DNA from: Hylemonella sp.
Lineage (GTDB): Bacteria; Pseudomonadota; Gammaproteobacteria; Burkholderiales; Burkholderiaceae_C
NCBI GenBank assembly: GCA_030695415.1
Contig: JAUYQZ010000011.1
Location: forward strand, 1 to 64,000
Length of the DNA: 64,000 nt
Direction of reading: 5' to 3'
Shown: in pieces, positions 19,370 through 29,394 of the stretch
How the letters are laid out: every line of letters begins with the position of its first letter
How positions within the stretch are numbered: position 1 is the first letter of the stretch
Translations under genes and position numbers: made by a program
The notes under the pieces: model-generated
The model's input: the letters and a program-made list of their open reading frames with translations, nothing else
Databases searched by the model: none
What the model was told of the DNA's origin: nothing

Positions 19370-20508
19370 CCCTCCGCCACCCGGTGCTGTTGCGTGCCTG
19401 GCGAGGCGCAGGGGTTCTGGCCCTGAGCGCCTTGCTGCTGGCCTGTTCCAGCGCCCCCAGCCGACCCGATCCGGCGCCGCTGCCGACCGACCCCAAGTTG
19501 TTGAGCGTGCGCCAGGCCTGGAGCGCCGAGATCGGCACGGTTGCGTTCCCCCTGGTGGTCCAGGCCGTTGGCAACACGGTGGGCCTTGCCTCCGGGGATG
19601 GCAAGGTCAGCCTGCTGGATGCACGCACCGGTGACGCGCTCTGGCGCGCCGACGTGGGTGCGCCCTTGAACGCCGGCGTCGGGCACGACGGCCGCATGGC
19701 CGCGGTGGTCACGACCGAGAATGAACTGGTGGCGCTGCAGGACGGCCGCGAAGTCTGGCGACAACGCCTGCCGGCACCGGCCTACACCCCGCCGCTGGTG
19801 GCGGGTGCCCGCGTTTTCGTGCTGGGGGCCGATCGCAGCGTCTCTGCCTATGATGGCCAGAGCGGCCGGCGCCTCTGGACCCAGACCCGCAGTGGTGAAG
19901 CGCTGGTGCTGCGCCAGCCCGGCGTGTTGATGGCCGTGGGCGACACCCTGGTCGTGGGTCTGTCGGGCCGCCTGGCGGGCCTGAATCCGCTCAACGGCAG
20001 TTCGCGCTGGGAGGCGCCCATTGCCACCCCCCGCGGCACCAATGACGTGGAGCGTTTGGTCGACCTGGTGGCCGGTGTGGCCCGCCTGGACTCAGTGGTC
20101 TGCACGCGGGCCTTCCAGGCCGCGCTGGGCTGCGTCGATGCTGCGCGCGGTGCGCTGGTGTGGAGCCGGGCAGCGGCCGGCGCTTCCGGCCTGAGCGGCG
20201 ATGCTGGCCTGTTGCTGGGCGTCGAGTTTGACGGTACGGTGGTGGCCTGGCGGCGCAACGACGGTGAACGCGCCTGGAGCACGAGCCAGCTGCGCTATCG
20301 CCAGTTGACGTCGCCGTTGCTGCTGGGGCCGGCCGTCGTGGTGGGCGATGACGGAGGACGCCTGCACTTCCTCGCGCGCCTGGACGGAGCCCTGCAAACC
20401 CGGATCGAGACCGATGGCACGCCTGTCAGTGCCACGCCGGTGCTGGTGGGCAGTACCCTGGTGGTGGTCACGCGCGCTGGCCGCGTGCTGGGCCTGCGCC
20501 CTGAATAA
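19366..20508 (+). CDS. bamB: Outer-membrane assembly lipoprotein BamB
   Basis: A 380-residue eight-bladed PQQ/WD-like propeller lipoprotein of the BAM complex. The signal ends in LLLAC with lipidated C27. Repeating propeller units such as DARTGDALWRADVG, YDGQSGRRLWTQTRSG and LNPLNGSSRWEA run through the mature protein. The start is GTG 19366, overlapping the yfgM stop (GTGA). With bamD at 8.5 kb, two of the BAM lipoproteins lie in the window. Confidence 0.96.
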   Translation: MTLRHPVLLRAWRGAGVLALSALLLACSSAPSRPDPAPLPTDPKLLSVRQAWSAEIGTVAFPLVVQAVGNTVGLASGDGKVSLLDARTGDALWRADVGAPLNAGVGHDGRMAAVVTTENELVALQDGREVWRQRLPAPAYTPPLVAGARVFVLGADRSVSAYDGQSGRRLWTQTRSGEALVLRQPGVLMAVGDTLVVGLSGRLAGLNPLNGSSRWEAPIATPRGTNDVERLVDLVAGVARLDSVVCTRAFQAALGCVDAARGALVWSRAAAGASGLSGDAGLLLGVEFDGTVVAWRRNDGERAWSTSQLRYRQLTSPLLLGPAVVVGDDGGRLHFLARLDGALQTRIETDGTPVSATPVLVGSTLVVVTRAGRVLGLRPE

Positions 20509-20520
20509 ACAAGGCTCTTC

Positions 20521-21864
20521 ATGAAACCCGTCCTGGCCCTGGTGGGCCGCCCCAATGTCGGCAAGTCCACGCTGTTCAACCGGCTGACCAAGACGCGCGA
20601 CGCCATCGTGGCTGACTTCGCCGGGCTCACGCGCGATCGCCACTATGGCAACGGCAAGCAGGGCAGGCACGAGTACATCGTCATCGACACCGGCGGCTTC
20701 GAGCCCACGGCTGAAGACGGCATCTACAAGGAAATGGCCAAGCAGACACGCCAGGCCGTGGCCGAGGCCGACGTCGTGATCTTCGTGGTCGATGCACGTG
20801 GTGGCCTGTCTGCGCAGGACCACGACATCGCCAAGTACCTGCGTCGCCTGGGCAAGCCCTGCGTGCTGGTGGCCAACAAGGCCGAAGGCATGACCGACGG
20901 CACCCGGCTGGCCGAGTTCTACGAACTGGGCCTGGGCGAGGTCTACCCGGTATCTGCTGCGCACGGCCAGGGCATTCGCTCCCTGGTCGATCTCGCACTG
21001 GAGCCGCTGAACCTGCCGGACGAAGACGAGGCCGAGGACGAGCAGGTGCCCGGCCTAATCAAGCTGGCCGTGGCGGGCCGCCCCAACGTCGGCAAATCCA
21101 CCCTGATCAATACCTGGCTGGGCGAGGAGCGGCTGGTGGCTTTCGACCTGCCGGGCACGACGCGCGACGCGATTTCCGTGCCCTTCGAGCGCAACGGCCA
21201 GAAGTTCGAGTTGATCGACACCGCGGGTCTGCGTCGCAAAGGCAAGGTCTTCGAGGCGATCGAGAAGTTCTCGGTGGTCAAGACCCTGCAGGCCATCGAG
21301 TCGGCCAATGTCGTGCTGCTGTTGCTTGATGCGACCCAGGGCGTGACCGACCAGGATGCCCATATCGCCGGCTACATCCTGGAGAGCGGACGCGCCGTGG
21401 TGCTGGCTGTCAACAAGTGGGATGCGACCGACGACTACCAGCGGCAGACGCTGCAGCGTTCCATCGAGACGCGGCTGGCCTTCCTGAAGTTCGCCAATAT
21501 CCATTTCATCTCGGCCCAGAAGCGCCAGGGTCTGGGGCCGCTGTGGACTTCGATCATCCAGGCGTACAAGGCAGCCAGCTGCAAGATGTCGACGCCCGTG
21601 CTCACGCGACTGCTGCTGCAGGCCGTGCAGTTCCAGAGCCCCCAGCGTGCCGGCATGTTCCGCCCCAAGATGCGCTATGCGCACCAGGGCGGCATGAACC
21701 CGCCGGTGATCATCATCCACGGCAACTCGCTCGAGCACGTGCCGGATTCCTACAAGCGTTTCCTTGAAGGCTGGTTCCGCAAGGAGTTCGACCTGGTAGG
21801 CACACCCATGCGCATCGAGTTCAAGACTTCGACCAATCCTTACGCCGACAAGGATTCCGACTGA
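20521..21864 (+). CDS. der: Ribosome-associated GTPase Der (EngA)
   Basis: A 447-residue essential GTPase for 50S subunit assembly, with two tandem G domains and a C-terminal KH-like domain. G1 motifs GRPNVGKST occur at 8-16 and again near 185-193. G3 motifs DTGG and DTAG and G4 motifs NKAE and NKWD are all present. The KH-like part begins around 355 and ends with an acidic tail. It follows bamB by 12 bases, the standard order. Confidence 0.98.
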   Translation: MKPVLALVGRPNVGKSTLFNRLTKTRDAIVADFAGLTRDRHYGNGKQGRHEYIVIDTGGFEPTAEDGIYKEMAKQTRQAVAEADVVIFVVDARGGLSAQDHDIAKYLRRLGKPCVLVANKAEGMTDGTRLAEFYELGLGEVYPVSAAHGQGIRSLVDLALEPLNLPDEDEAEDEQVPGLIKLAVAGRPNVGKSTLINTWLGEERLVAFDLPGTTRDAISVPFERNGQKFELIDTAGLRRKGKVFEAIEKFSVVKTLQAIESANVVLLLLDATQGVTDQDAHIAGYILESGRAVVLAVNKWDATDDYQRQTLQRSIETRLAFLKFANIHFISAQKRQGLGPLWTSIIQAYKAASCKMSTPVLTRLLLQAVQFQSPQRAGMFRPKMRYAHQGGMNPPVIIIHGNSLEHVPDSYKRFLEGWFRKEFDLVGTPMRIEFKTSTNPYADKDSD

Positions 21865-21909
21865 TCGGCGGCCGGGCGCCGCTTAGTCCGGATGCAATAC
21901 TGGGGATAC

Positions 21910-21926
21910 CCCGCTTGTCAAGCGGG
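21910..21926 (+). terminator. Hairpin between der and hfq
   Basis: CCCGCTT at 21910-21916 pairs with AAGCGGG at 21920-21926 around GTC. It lies 46 bases after the der stop and 60 before hfq, so it may limit der read-through. The stretch after it (TGGTATCGTGATT, about 21940-21952) could hold the hfq promoter, but no clear -35/-10 pair stands out. Confidence 0.4.
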
Positions 21927-21985
21927 TAGCAGCCTGCTGTGGTATCGTGATTCCTTCTCTACCACTCTTGAACACGGAGAATATC

Positions 21986-22237
21986 GTGAGCAATAACAAA
22001 GGTCAGCTTTTGCAGGACCCCTTCCTCAACGCCCTGCGTCGCGAGCACGTGCCGGTGTCCATCTACCTCGTCAACGGCATCAAGCTGCAGGGCCAGATCG
22101 AATCTTTCGATCAGTACGTGGTGCTGTTGCGCAATACCGTGACCCAGATGGTCTACAAGCACGCCATCTCCACCATCGTGCCTGGCCGTGCCGTGAATTT
22201 TGCGGTCGGCGAGGGCGAAGCCCCCAGCGCTTCCTGA
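21986..22237 (+). CDS. hfq: RNA chaperone Hfq
   Basis: An 83-residue Sm-like protein that forms a hexamer and pairs small RNAs with mRNAs. Sm1 ([21 protein letters not shown]) and Sm2 ([10 protein letters not shown]) motifs are intact, as is the N-terminal [14 protein letters not shown] distal/proximal surface. The start is GTG 21986 with ACGGAGA ahead; the longer frame from 21947 adds residues absent from the family. The hfq-hflX-hflK-hflC order is standard. Confidence 0.97.
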   Translation: MSNNKGQLLQDPFLNALRREHVPVSIYLVNGIKLQGQIESFDQYVVLLRNTVTQMVYKHAISTIVPGRAVNFAVGEGEAPSAS

Positions 22238-22304
22238 TGTTTCAGGGGTCAGCCGGTCCCGGGGCCTGCCTAACCATGTTTTTCTTTTTCCTGCAGCCAG
22301 CTCT

Positions 22305-23489
22305 TTGACCGCCCTGTCAGATACGTCCCGAGCTTCGACCATCCTGGTCGGGGTGGATTTCGGTCTGCCGCATTTCGACGGTGAGCTCGAAGAGCTCGGC
22401 CTGCTGGCCGAGACCGCTGGCCTGCATCCTGTGGGCCGTATCACCTGCAAGCGCAAGGCGCCCGACGCGGCGCTCTTCGTGGGCAGCGGCAAGGCCGAGG
22501 AAATCAAGCTGCTGGCCCAGCAGCTCGGTGCCAGCGAAATCCTCTTTGACCAGAGTCTGAGCCCGGCCCAGCAGCGCAATCTGGAGCGCACGCTGGAACT
22601 GCCGGTCAACGACCGCACCCTGCTGATCCTGGAAATCTTTGCCCAGCGCGCACGCAGTCACGAGGGCAAGTTGCAGGTCGAGCTGGCCCGTCTGCAATAC
22701 CTGAGCACCCGCCTGGTGCGGCGCTGGTCCCACCTGGAGCGTCAGACCGGCGGCGCTGGTGTGCGTGGTGGCCCGGGCGAGAAGCAGATTGAACTCGACC
22801 GTCGCATGATCGCCGAGTCCATCAAGCGGACCAAGGAGCGGCTGCACAAGGTCAAGCGCCAGCGCCAGACCCAGCGCCGCCAGCGCGAGCGCCGTGATGC
22901 CTACAACATCTCCCTCGTCGGCTACACCAACGCCGGCAAGTCCACCCTGTTCAATGCCATGGTCAAGGCGCGCGCCTATGCGGCCGATCAGCTGTTCGCC
23001 ACCCTGGACACCACCACGCGCCAGCTCTACCTGGGTGAAGCGGGGCGCTCGGTCTCCCTGTCCGACACCGTGGGTTTCATCCGCGACCTGCCGCATGGTC
23101 TGATCGACGCCTTCCAGGCGACACTGCAGGAGGCGGTGGACGCCGACTTGCTGTTGCACGTGGTCGACGCCGCCAATCCGAATTTCCCTGAGCAGATTGC
23201 CGAGGTCCAGCGTGTGCTGGCCGAGATCGGCGCCGACCATATCCCGCAGGTGCTGGTCTTCAACAAGCTCGATGCCCTGGGGCCCGAGCGCCGGCCCTCA
23301 CGCGTGCAGGACAGCTATGAGCTCGATGGTCAGGCCGTGGCTCGCATCTTCGTCAGCGCCCGCGACGGGGAGGGCCTGCCCGCCTTGCGGCAACTGTTGG
23401 CCCAGCGCGTCATGGCCAGTGCGCCCGAGGCCCCTGAAACCACCGAAATCGCAGCCGATTTCCCCGACAATCACGCAAGCCCATTCTGA
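22305..23489 (+). CDS. hflX: GTPase HflX
   Basis: About 394 residues. HflX is a ribosome-splitting GTPase used under stress. An N-terminal HflX domain (SGKAEEIKLLAQQLGASEILFDQSLSPAQQRNLE) and glycine-rich linker (QTGGAGVRGGPGEKQIELDRR) precede a G domain with G1 GYTNAGKST at about 205-213, G3 DTVGF and G4 NKLD. The start is uncertain. The open frame begins inside hfq at TTG 22200, and TTG 22305, used here, is the last plausible start before the conserved domain. No strong ribosome site is seen at either. Confidence 0.92.
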   Translation: MTALSDTSRASTILVGVDFGLPHFDGELEELGLLAETAGLHPVGRITCKRKAPDAALFVGSGKAEEIKLLAQQLGASEILFDQSLSPAQQRNLERTLELPVNDRTLLILEIFAQRARSHEGKLQVELARLQYLSTRLVRRWSHLERQTGGAGVRGGPGEKQIELDRRMIAESIKRTKERLHKVKRQRQTQRRQRERRDAYNISLVGYTNAGKSTLFNAMVKARAYAADQLFATLDTTTRQLYLGEAGRSVSLSDTVGFIRDLPHGLIDAFQATLQEAVDADLLLHVVDAANPNFPEQIAEVQRVLAEIGADHIPQVLVFNKLDALGPERRPSRVQDSYELDGQAVARIFVSARDGEGLPALRQLLAQRVMASAPEAPETTEIAADFPDNHASPF

Positions 23490-23534
23490 TTGGGCACAAT
23501 GCCGGATAAGTAGCGATCCACGAGAGAACATCGA

Positions 23535-24890
23535 ATGAAACTCCATGCAAGAGCCCTCCACTGGGCCAGTCCGCTGAGCTGGCCCGGCCGCCTGCGCGGC
23601 ATGTTCAACCTGAACGACCCGCGCTGGGGTCGAGGTGATGACAAGCCCTCCGAGGGCAAGCCCGAACCCAGCCGTCCCGAAGCCGACGTGCCACCCCCGC
23701 AGGGTGGCGGTCGCGGCGCTCGCCCCGGCAGCACCCAGGGCCCACCGGATCTGGACGAACTCTGGCGTGATTTCAACCGCAAGCTCTCCGGCCTCTTCGG
23801 CGGCGGACGCGGCGGACGTGGTGGCAATGGCGGTACGCCGCCCGACATGAAGAGTGCGGGTCTAGGCATCGGTCTGATCCTGGCCATCGTGGCACTGATC
23901 TGGCTGGGCACGGGCTTTTTCATCGTTCAGGAAGGCCAGCAGGCCGTGATTACGCAGTTCGGCAAGTACCGGTCCACCGTGGGTGCCGGTTTCAACTGGC
24001 GCCTGCCGTACCCGATCCAGCGTCATGAACTGGTCTTCGTGACGCAGATCCGTTCGGTCGATGTCGGCCGCGACGTGGTCATCAAGGCCACCGGCCTGCG
24101 CGAATCGGCCATGCTGACCGAAGACGAGAACATCGTCGAGATCAAGTTCGCCGTGCAGTACCGCCTGAACGACGCGCGTGCCTACCTGTTCGAAAGCCGC
24201 AATCCGGCCGATGCCGTGGTGCAGGCCGCCGAGACGGCCGTGCGTGAGGTGGTGGGCAAGATGAAGATGGATTCGGCGCTGTCCGAGGAGCGCGACCAGA
24301 TCGCCCCGCGCGTGCGCAAGCTCATGCAGGACATCCTGGATCGCTACAAGGTCGGTATCGAGGTGGTGGGCATCAACCTGCAGCAGGGTGGCGTGCGTCC
24401 GCCCGAGCAGGTGCAGGCCGCCTTCGACGACGTGCTCAAGGCTGGCCAGGAGCGCGAGCGCCTGAAGAACGAGGCCCAGGCCTATGCCAATGACGTGGTG
24501 CCGCGCGCCGTCGGTTCTGCCTCGCGTCTGAAAGAAGAGGCCGAAGGTTACAAGTCCCGCATCGTGGCCCAGGCCCAGGGTGACGGGCAGCGCTTTCGCT
24601 CCGTGCTGACCGAGTACCAGAAGGCACCCCAGGTCACGCGTGACCGCCTTTACCTGGAGTCCATGCAGCAGATCTACGGCAACGTGACCAAGGTGCTGGT
24701 CGATACCAAGCAGGGCTCCAACCTGCTTTACCTGCCGCTGGACAAGATCATGCAGCTCAGTGGCGACGCGCCGGCTGCGCCGCTCATGCAGGGTACCGCC
24801 CCCGGCGTGACCACGCCGATGCCGCTTTCGTCCGCTGCCGATGCGCGCTCGCGCGAGAACCTGCGTTCGCGTGAACGTGAAACCCGATAA
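23535..24890 (+). CDS. hflK: FtsH protease regulator HflK
   Basis: A 451-residue SPFH-family membrane protein that with HflC surrounds FtsH and tunes its proteolysis. After a polar, Gly/Arg-rich N-terminus (about 35-110) there is one transmembrane helix (LGIGLILAIVALIWLGTGFF, near 116-135). The periplasmic SPFH domain begins VQEGQQAVITQFGKY, and a long coiled-coil carries the QAQGDGQRF motif. ATG 23535 adds 22 residues before the conserved MFNLNDPRWGR. This extension seems usual in the family, but the internal ATG is an alternative. Confidence 0.95.
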   Translation: MKLHARALHWASPLSWPGRLRGMFNLNDPRWGRGDDKPSEGKPEPSRPEADVPPPQGGGRGARPGSTQGPPDLDELWRDFNRKLSGLFGGGRGGRGGNGGTPPDMKSAGLGIGLILAIVALIWLGTGFFIVQEGQQAVITQFGKYRSTVGAGFNWRLPYPIQRHELVFVTQIRSVDVGRDVVIKATGLRESAMLTEDENIVEIKFAVQYRLNDARAYLFESRNPADAVVQAAETAVREVVGKMKMDSALSEERDQIAPRVRKLMQDILDRYKVGIEVVGINLQQGGVRPPEQVQAAFDDVLKAGQERERLKNEAQAYANDVVPRAVGSASRLKEEAEGYKSRIVAQAQGDGQRFRSVLTEYQKAPQVTRDRLYLESMQQIYGNVTKVLVDTKQGSNLLYLPLDKIMQLSGDAPAAPLMQGTAPGVTTPMPLSSAADARSRENLRSRERETR

Positions 24891-24900
24891 GGAGAACCCC

Positions 24901-25794
24901 ATGAACCGTATCGGACTCATCCTTTCCTCCCTGCTGGTGCTGCTGGCACTGGCCAGTTCCATGCTCTTCGTCGTCGACCAGCGCCAGTTCGGCGTGGTCT
25001 ATGCCCTGGGCCAGATCAAGGAAGTCATCACCGAGCCTGGTCTCAACGTCAAGCTGCCGCCCCCGTTCCAGAACGTGAGCTACATCGACAAGCGCCTGCT
25101 CACGCTCGACAGCACTGACACCGAGCCCATGCTGACTGCCGAGAAGCAGCGTGTGGTGATCGACTGGTATGTGCGCTGGCGCATCAGCGAGCCTACCGAG
25201 TACATCCGCAACGTGGGCCTGAGCGAGGCGGCCGGCGCCAGCCAGCTCAATCGCGTGGTGCGCAACGCCTTCCAGGAAGAGATCAACAAGCGCACCGTCA
25301 AGGAACTGCTCTCGCTCAAGCGCGAGGCCTTGATGTCCGACGTGAAGGACGAGGTCTTGAAGGCCGTGCGAGGCGAGAAGCCCTGGGGCATCGACGTGGT
25401 CGACGTGCGGATCACGCGCGTGGACTATGTGGCGGAGATCACCGATTCGGTCTACCGCCGTATGCAGGCCGAGCGTGCCCGCGTGGCCAACGAACTGCGC
25501 TCCACCGGCGCGGCCGAAGGCGAGAAGATTCGCGCCGATGCCGATCGCCAGCGCGAAGTGACGGTGGCGAATGCCTACCGCGACGCGCAGAAGGTCAAGG
25601 GCCAGGGCGATGCACAGGCTGCCGCAACCTACGCCGAGGCCTTTGGCCGCGACCCGCAGTTTGCCCACTTCTATCGCAGCCTGGAGGCCTACAAGGCCAG
25701 CTTCGCGAACAAGAGTGACGTGATGGTGCTCGACCCCAATGGTTCGGATTTCTTCAGGGTCTTTCGCGGCCAGGGCGCAGCGCCCAAGAAATAA
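24901..25794 (+). CDS. hflC: FtsH protease regulator HflC
   Basis: A 297-residue SPFH partner of HflK. The signal-anchor MNRIGLILSSLLVLLALASSMLF is followed by VDQRQFGVVYALGQIKEV and the conserved EKIRADADRQREV coiled-coil segment. The start is ATG 24901, preceded by AAGGAGA that begins inside the hflK stop (TAAGGAGA). The frame upstream to 24841 lies inside hflK and is not expected to be used. The 10-base gap implies coupled translation with hflK. Confidence 0.97.
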   Translation: MNRIGLILSSLLVLLALASSMLFVVDQRQFGVVYALGQIKEVITEPGLNVKLPPPFQNVSYIDKRLLTLDSTDTEPMLTAEKQRVVIDWYVRWRISEPTEYIRNVGLSEAAGASQLNRVVRNAFQEEINKRTVKELLSLKREALMSDVKDEVLKAVRGEKPWGIDVVDVRITRVDYVAEITDSVYRRMQAERARVANELRSTGAAEGEKIRADADRQREVTVANAYRDAQKVKGQGDAQAAATYAEAFGRDPQFAHFYRSLEAYKASFANKSDVMVLDPNGSDFFRVFRGQGAAPKK

Positions 25795-25830
25795 GGCATG
25801 AGCGTGCACGGCCGTTCCGAAGCGCTCATC

Positions 25831-25851
25831 CCCCAGCGCATGGCGCTGGGG
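25831..25851 (+). terminator. Strong hairpin just ahead of the DUF2065 gene
   Basis: CCCCAGCGC at 25831-25839 pairs perfectly with GCGCTGGGG at 25843-25851, loop ATG. The 9-base-pair GC stem lies after hflC and only 7 bases before ATG 25859. It may partly terminate transcription, or occlude the ribosome site of the small membrane gene. No T run follows. Confidence 0.45.
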
Positions 25852-25858
25852 TAGCCGG

Positions 25859-26050
25859 ATGCTCAGCGACGCCTTCTGGTTGGCCATGGCCCTCGTTCTG
25901 GTGATCGAGGGCCTCTTTCCTTTTCTCTCGCCGGGTGGCTGGCGTCGCATGTTCGCCCAGATCCTGCAGCTGGGCGACGGCCAGGTCCGTTTTTTCGGCC
26001 TGTGCAGCATCGTCGCTGGCCTAGTCTGGCTCTGGCTTCTGATGGCTTGA
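25859..26050 (+). CDS. Small YjeT/DUF2065 membrane protein
   Basis: A 63-residue protein of two hydrophobic helices (DAFWLAMALVLVIEGLFPFL and FGLCSIVAGLVWLWLLM) joined by a short basic loop (SPGGWRRMFAQIL). This is the DUF2065/YjeT pattern found after hflC in many proteobacteria. The function is not known; position suggests a link to the HflKC-FtsH complex. A stable hairpin precedes it. Confidence 0.88.
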   Translation: MLSDAFWLAMALVLVIEGLFPFLSPGGWRRMFAQILQLGDGQVRFFGLCSIVAGLVWLWLLMA

Positions 26051-26095
26051 GGCGGCGGCCGGGTCGGCGGTTTTCGGGGCACCGCCCGGGACCGG

Positions 26096-26101
26096 TAAAA
26101 T
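26096..26101 (+). promoter_or_regulatory. Possible -10 element ahead of hisZ
   Basis: TAAAAT in GGTAAAATCACGG, about 28 bases before the hisZ ATG, is like the element before ndk. The upstream GC-rich sequence gives no convincing -35. It would make hisZ-purA separable from the hfl operon. Confidence 0.3.
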
Positions 26102-26128
26102 CACGGTTTTAACAGCATCCACTTTCCC

Positions 26129-27277
26129 ATGTCTGCCTGGCTCCTGCCGGATCACATTGCCGATGTCCTGCCTTCCGAGGCCCGCCACATCGAAGAACTG
26201 CGCCGCGACCTGCTCGATATGGCCCGCTGCTATGGCTATGAACTGGTCATGCCGCCGCTGCTTGAGCATCTCGAGTCGCTGCTGACCGGCACCGGCCAGG
26301 CGCTCAACCTGCAGACCTTCAAGCTGGTCGACCAGCTCTCGGGTCGCTCCATGGGTCTGCGCGCTGACACCACGCCGCAGGTGGCCCGCATCGACGCGCA
26401 TTTGCTCAACCGCCGCGGTGTGGCCCGCCTGTGCTACTGCGGCCCGGTGGTGCACACACGCCCGGCCAGCCCGCACGCCACGCGCGAGCCGCTGCAGTTC
26501 GGTGCCGAGCTCTACGGTCACGTGGGCCCCGAGGCCGACCTGGAAGCACTGCAACTCGCACTGGACTGCCTCAAGGCGGCCCGTCTCCCGAGCTACACCG
26601 TGGACCTGGCCGATGTACGCATCGTCAGCGCCCTGCTGGCTGACGCGAGGCCCGACGCCGAGACGCTGGCCCTGGTGCAGGCTGCGCTGGCGGCCAAGGA
26701 TGTCCAGGGGCTGGCTGAACTCACGCGTGATTTCCCGGCCGCTTCACGCCAGGGCCTGCTGGCCCTGCCGCGCCTCTACGGCGATGCGACCGTGCTGGCC
26801 GAGGCCGCCAGGGTCCTGCCGGCGTTGCCGGCCGTGCGCGAGGCGCTGGATGGCCTCCAGTGGCTGGCCAGCCAGCTGGAGGGCACGCCCGTGGGCTTCG
26901 ACCTGGCCGATCTGCGCGGCTACGCTTACTACAGCGGCATGCGCTTTGCCGTCTACGCCGAAGGCGTGAGCGACGCGCTGCTGCGCGGCGGCCGCTACGA
27001 CGAGGTGGGCGCCGTGTTCGGGCGCAAGCGCCCGGCCGTGGGCTTCAGCCTGGACCTCAAGACCCTGGTGGGTGCCGTGCCGGCGCGTGCCCTGCGTGCG
27101 GCCATCCGGGCGCCCTGGAGCGAATCCGCTTCGCTGCGCACGGCCATTGCCCGCCTGCGGAAAGAGGGTGAAACCGTGGTCTGCGTTCTGCCCGGCCATG
27201 AAAGCGAAGTCGACGAATTCCACTGCGACCGCGAACTGACCGATGTGGCAGGTCGCTGGGTCGTCAGCGCCATCTGA
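26129..27277 (+). CDS. hisZ: ATP phosphoribosyltransferase regulatory subunit HisZ
   Basis: A 382-residue catalytically inactive histidyl-tRNA synthetase paralogue. It assembles with short-form HisG to enable and feedback-regulate the first step of histidine synthesis. Class II synthetase-like elements are visible ([28 protein letters not shown], near 65-92; [36 protein letters not shown]), but the histidine-specific active-site residues of HisS are altered. Its usual neighbour in betaproteobacteria is purA, as here; HisG is not in the window. Confidence 0.95.
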   Translation: MSAWLLPDHIADVLPSEARHIEELRRDLLDMARCYGYELVMPPLLEHLESLLTGTGQALNLQTFKLVDQLSGRSMGLRADTTPQVARIDAHLLNRRGVARLCYCGPVVHTRPASPHATREPLQFGAELYGHVGPEADLEALQLALDCLKAARLPSYTVDLADVRIVSALLADARPDAETLALVQAALAAKDVQGLAELTRDFPAASRQGLLALPRLYGDATVLAEAARVLPALPAVREALDGLQWLASQLEGTPVGFDLADLRGYAYYSGMRFAVYAEGVSDALLRGGRYDEVGAVFGRKRPAVGFSLDLKTLVGAVPARALRAAIRAPWSESASLRTAIARLRKEGETVVCVLPGHESEVDEFHCDRELTDVAGRWVVSAI

Positions 27278-28693
<1,416 letters not shown>

Positions 28694-28730
28694 GCCCCGC
28701 AGTGATAGCTACAAAAATAGGAGCAAACGG

Positions 28731-29255
28731 ATGTTGACTGAAGATGGCAAGCACCTGTACGTGAGCTACGGCGAGTACCACAACATGGTCGAGAAGCTGG
28801 CCATCAAGATTCACCAGTCCGGCTGGGAGTTCGACACCATCCTTTGCCTGGCGCGTGGCGGCATGCGGCCGGGGGACATCCTCTCGCGCATCTTCGAGAA
28901 ACCCCTGGCGATCATGTCTACCAGCTCCTACCGGGCCAACGCCGGCACCGAACAGGGACACCTGGACATCGCCAAGTACATCACCACGCCCCAGGGCGAG
29001 ATCGCCGGCCGTGTGCTGCTGGTAGATGATCTGGCCGACTCCGGCCACACCCTGCAGTCCGTGGTGCGCATGCTGCGCGACAACTATCCACCGATCACCG
29101 ATCTGCGCACCGCCGTGATCTGGACCAAGGGCGTGTCGGCCTTCCAGCCCGATTATTCGGTGGAGTTCCTGTCCACCAATCCCTGGATCCACCAGCCATT
29201 TGAGGTCTACGACCGCATGCACATCGCCGATGTGCTGGCGAAGTGGAAAGTCTGA
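28731..29255 (+). CDS. Phosphoribosyltransferase-family protein
   Basis: A 174-residue type I PRTase fold. The PRPP-binding motif VLLVDDLADSGHTL is near 99-112, and a LARGGMRPGDIL loop near 40-51 resembles xanthine/hypoxanthine-type enzymes. A purine salvage or nucleotide-sensing role next to purA is reasonable, but the substrate cannot be read from the sequence. It begins 37 bases after purA and is followed by the dyad-rich repeat at 29257. Confidence 0.9.
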   Translation: MLTEDGKHLYVSYGEYHNMVEKLAIKIHQSGWEFDTILCLARGGMRPGDILSRIFEKPLAIMSTSSYRANAGTEQGHLDIAKYITTPQGEIAGRVLLVDDLADSGHTLQSVVRMLRDNYPPITDLRTAVIWTKGVSAFQPDYSVEFLSTNPWIHQPFEVYDRMHIADVLAKWKV

Positions 29256-29256
29256 A

Positions 29257-29346
29257 GCACCCCCAGGCTTCGTTCCCTTCGGTCACTACGCCACCCCCCT
29301 CAAGGGGCCGCACCCAGTGGCCCGGCGAAGCCGGTTCCACGGGTGC
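29257..29346. repeat. Nested inverted-repeat intergenic element (about 90 bases)
   Basis: Three nested dyads are centred near 29302. GCACCC at 29257-29262 pairs with GGGTGC at 29341-29346, GGCTTCG at 29266-29272 with CGAAGCC at 29326-29332, and CCCCT at 29296-29300 with AGGGG at 29303-29307. This architecture suggests a folded mRNA end or a miniature mobile/REP element. Similar CCCCTCAAGGGG-centred elements are, from memory, frequent between Comamonadaceae genes. Confidence 0.7.
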
Positions 29347-29394
29347 CTGCGCATAAGTAATCTCGGCTCTGCATCGCGCTATGCTCTGCGGATC

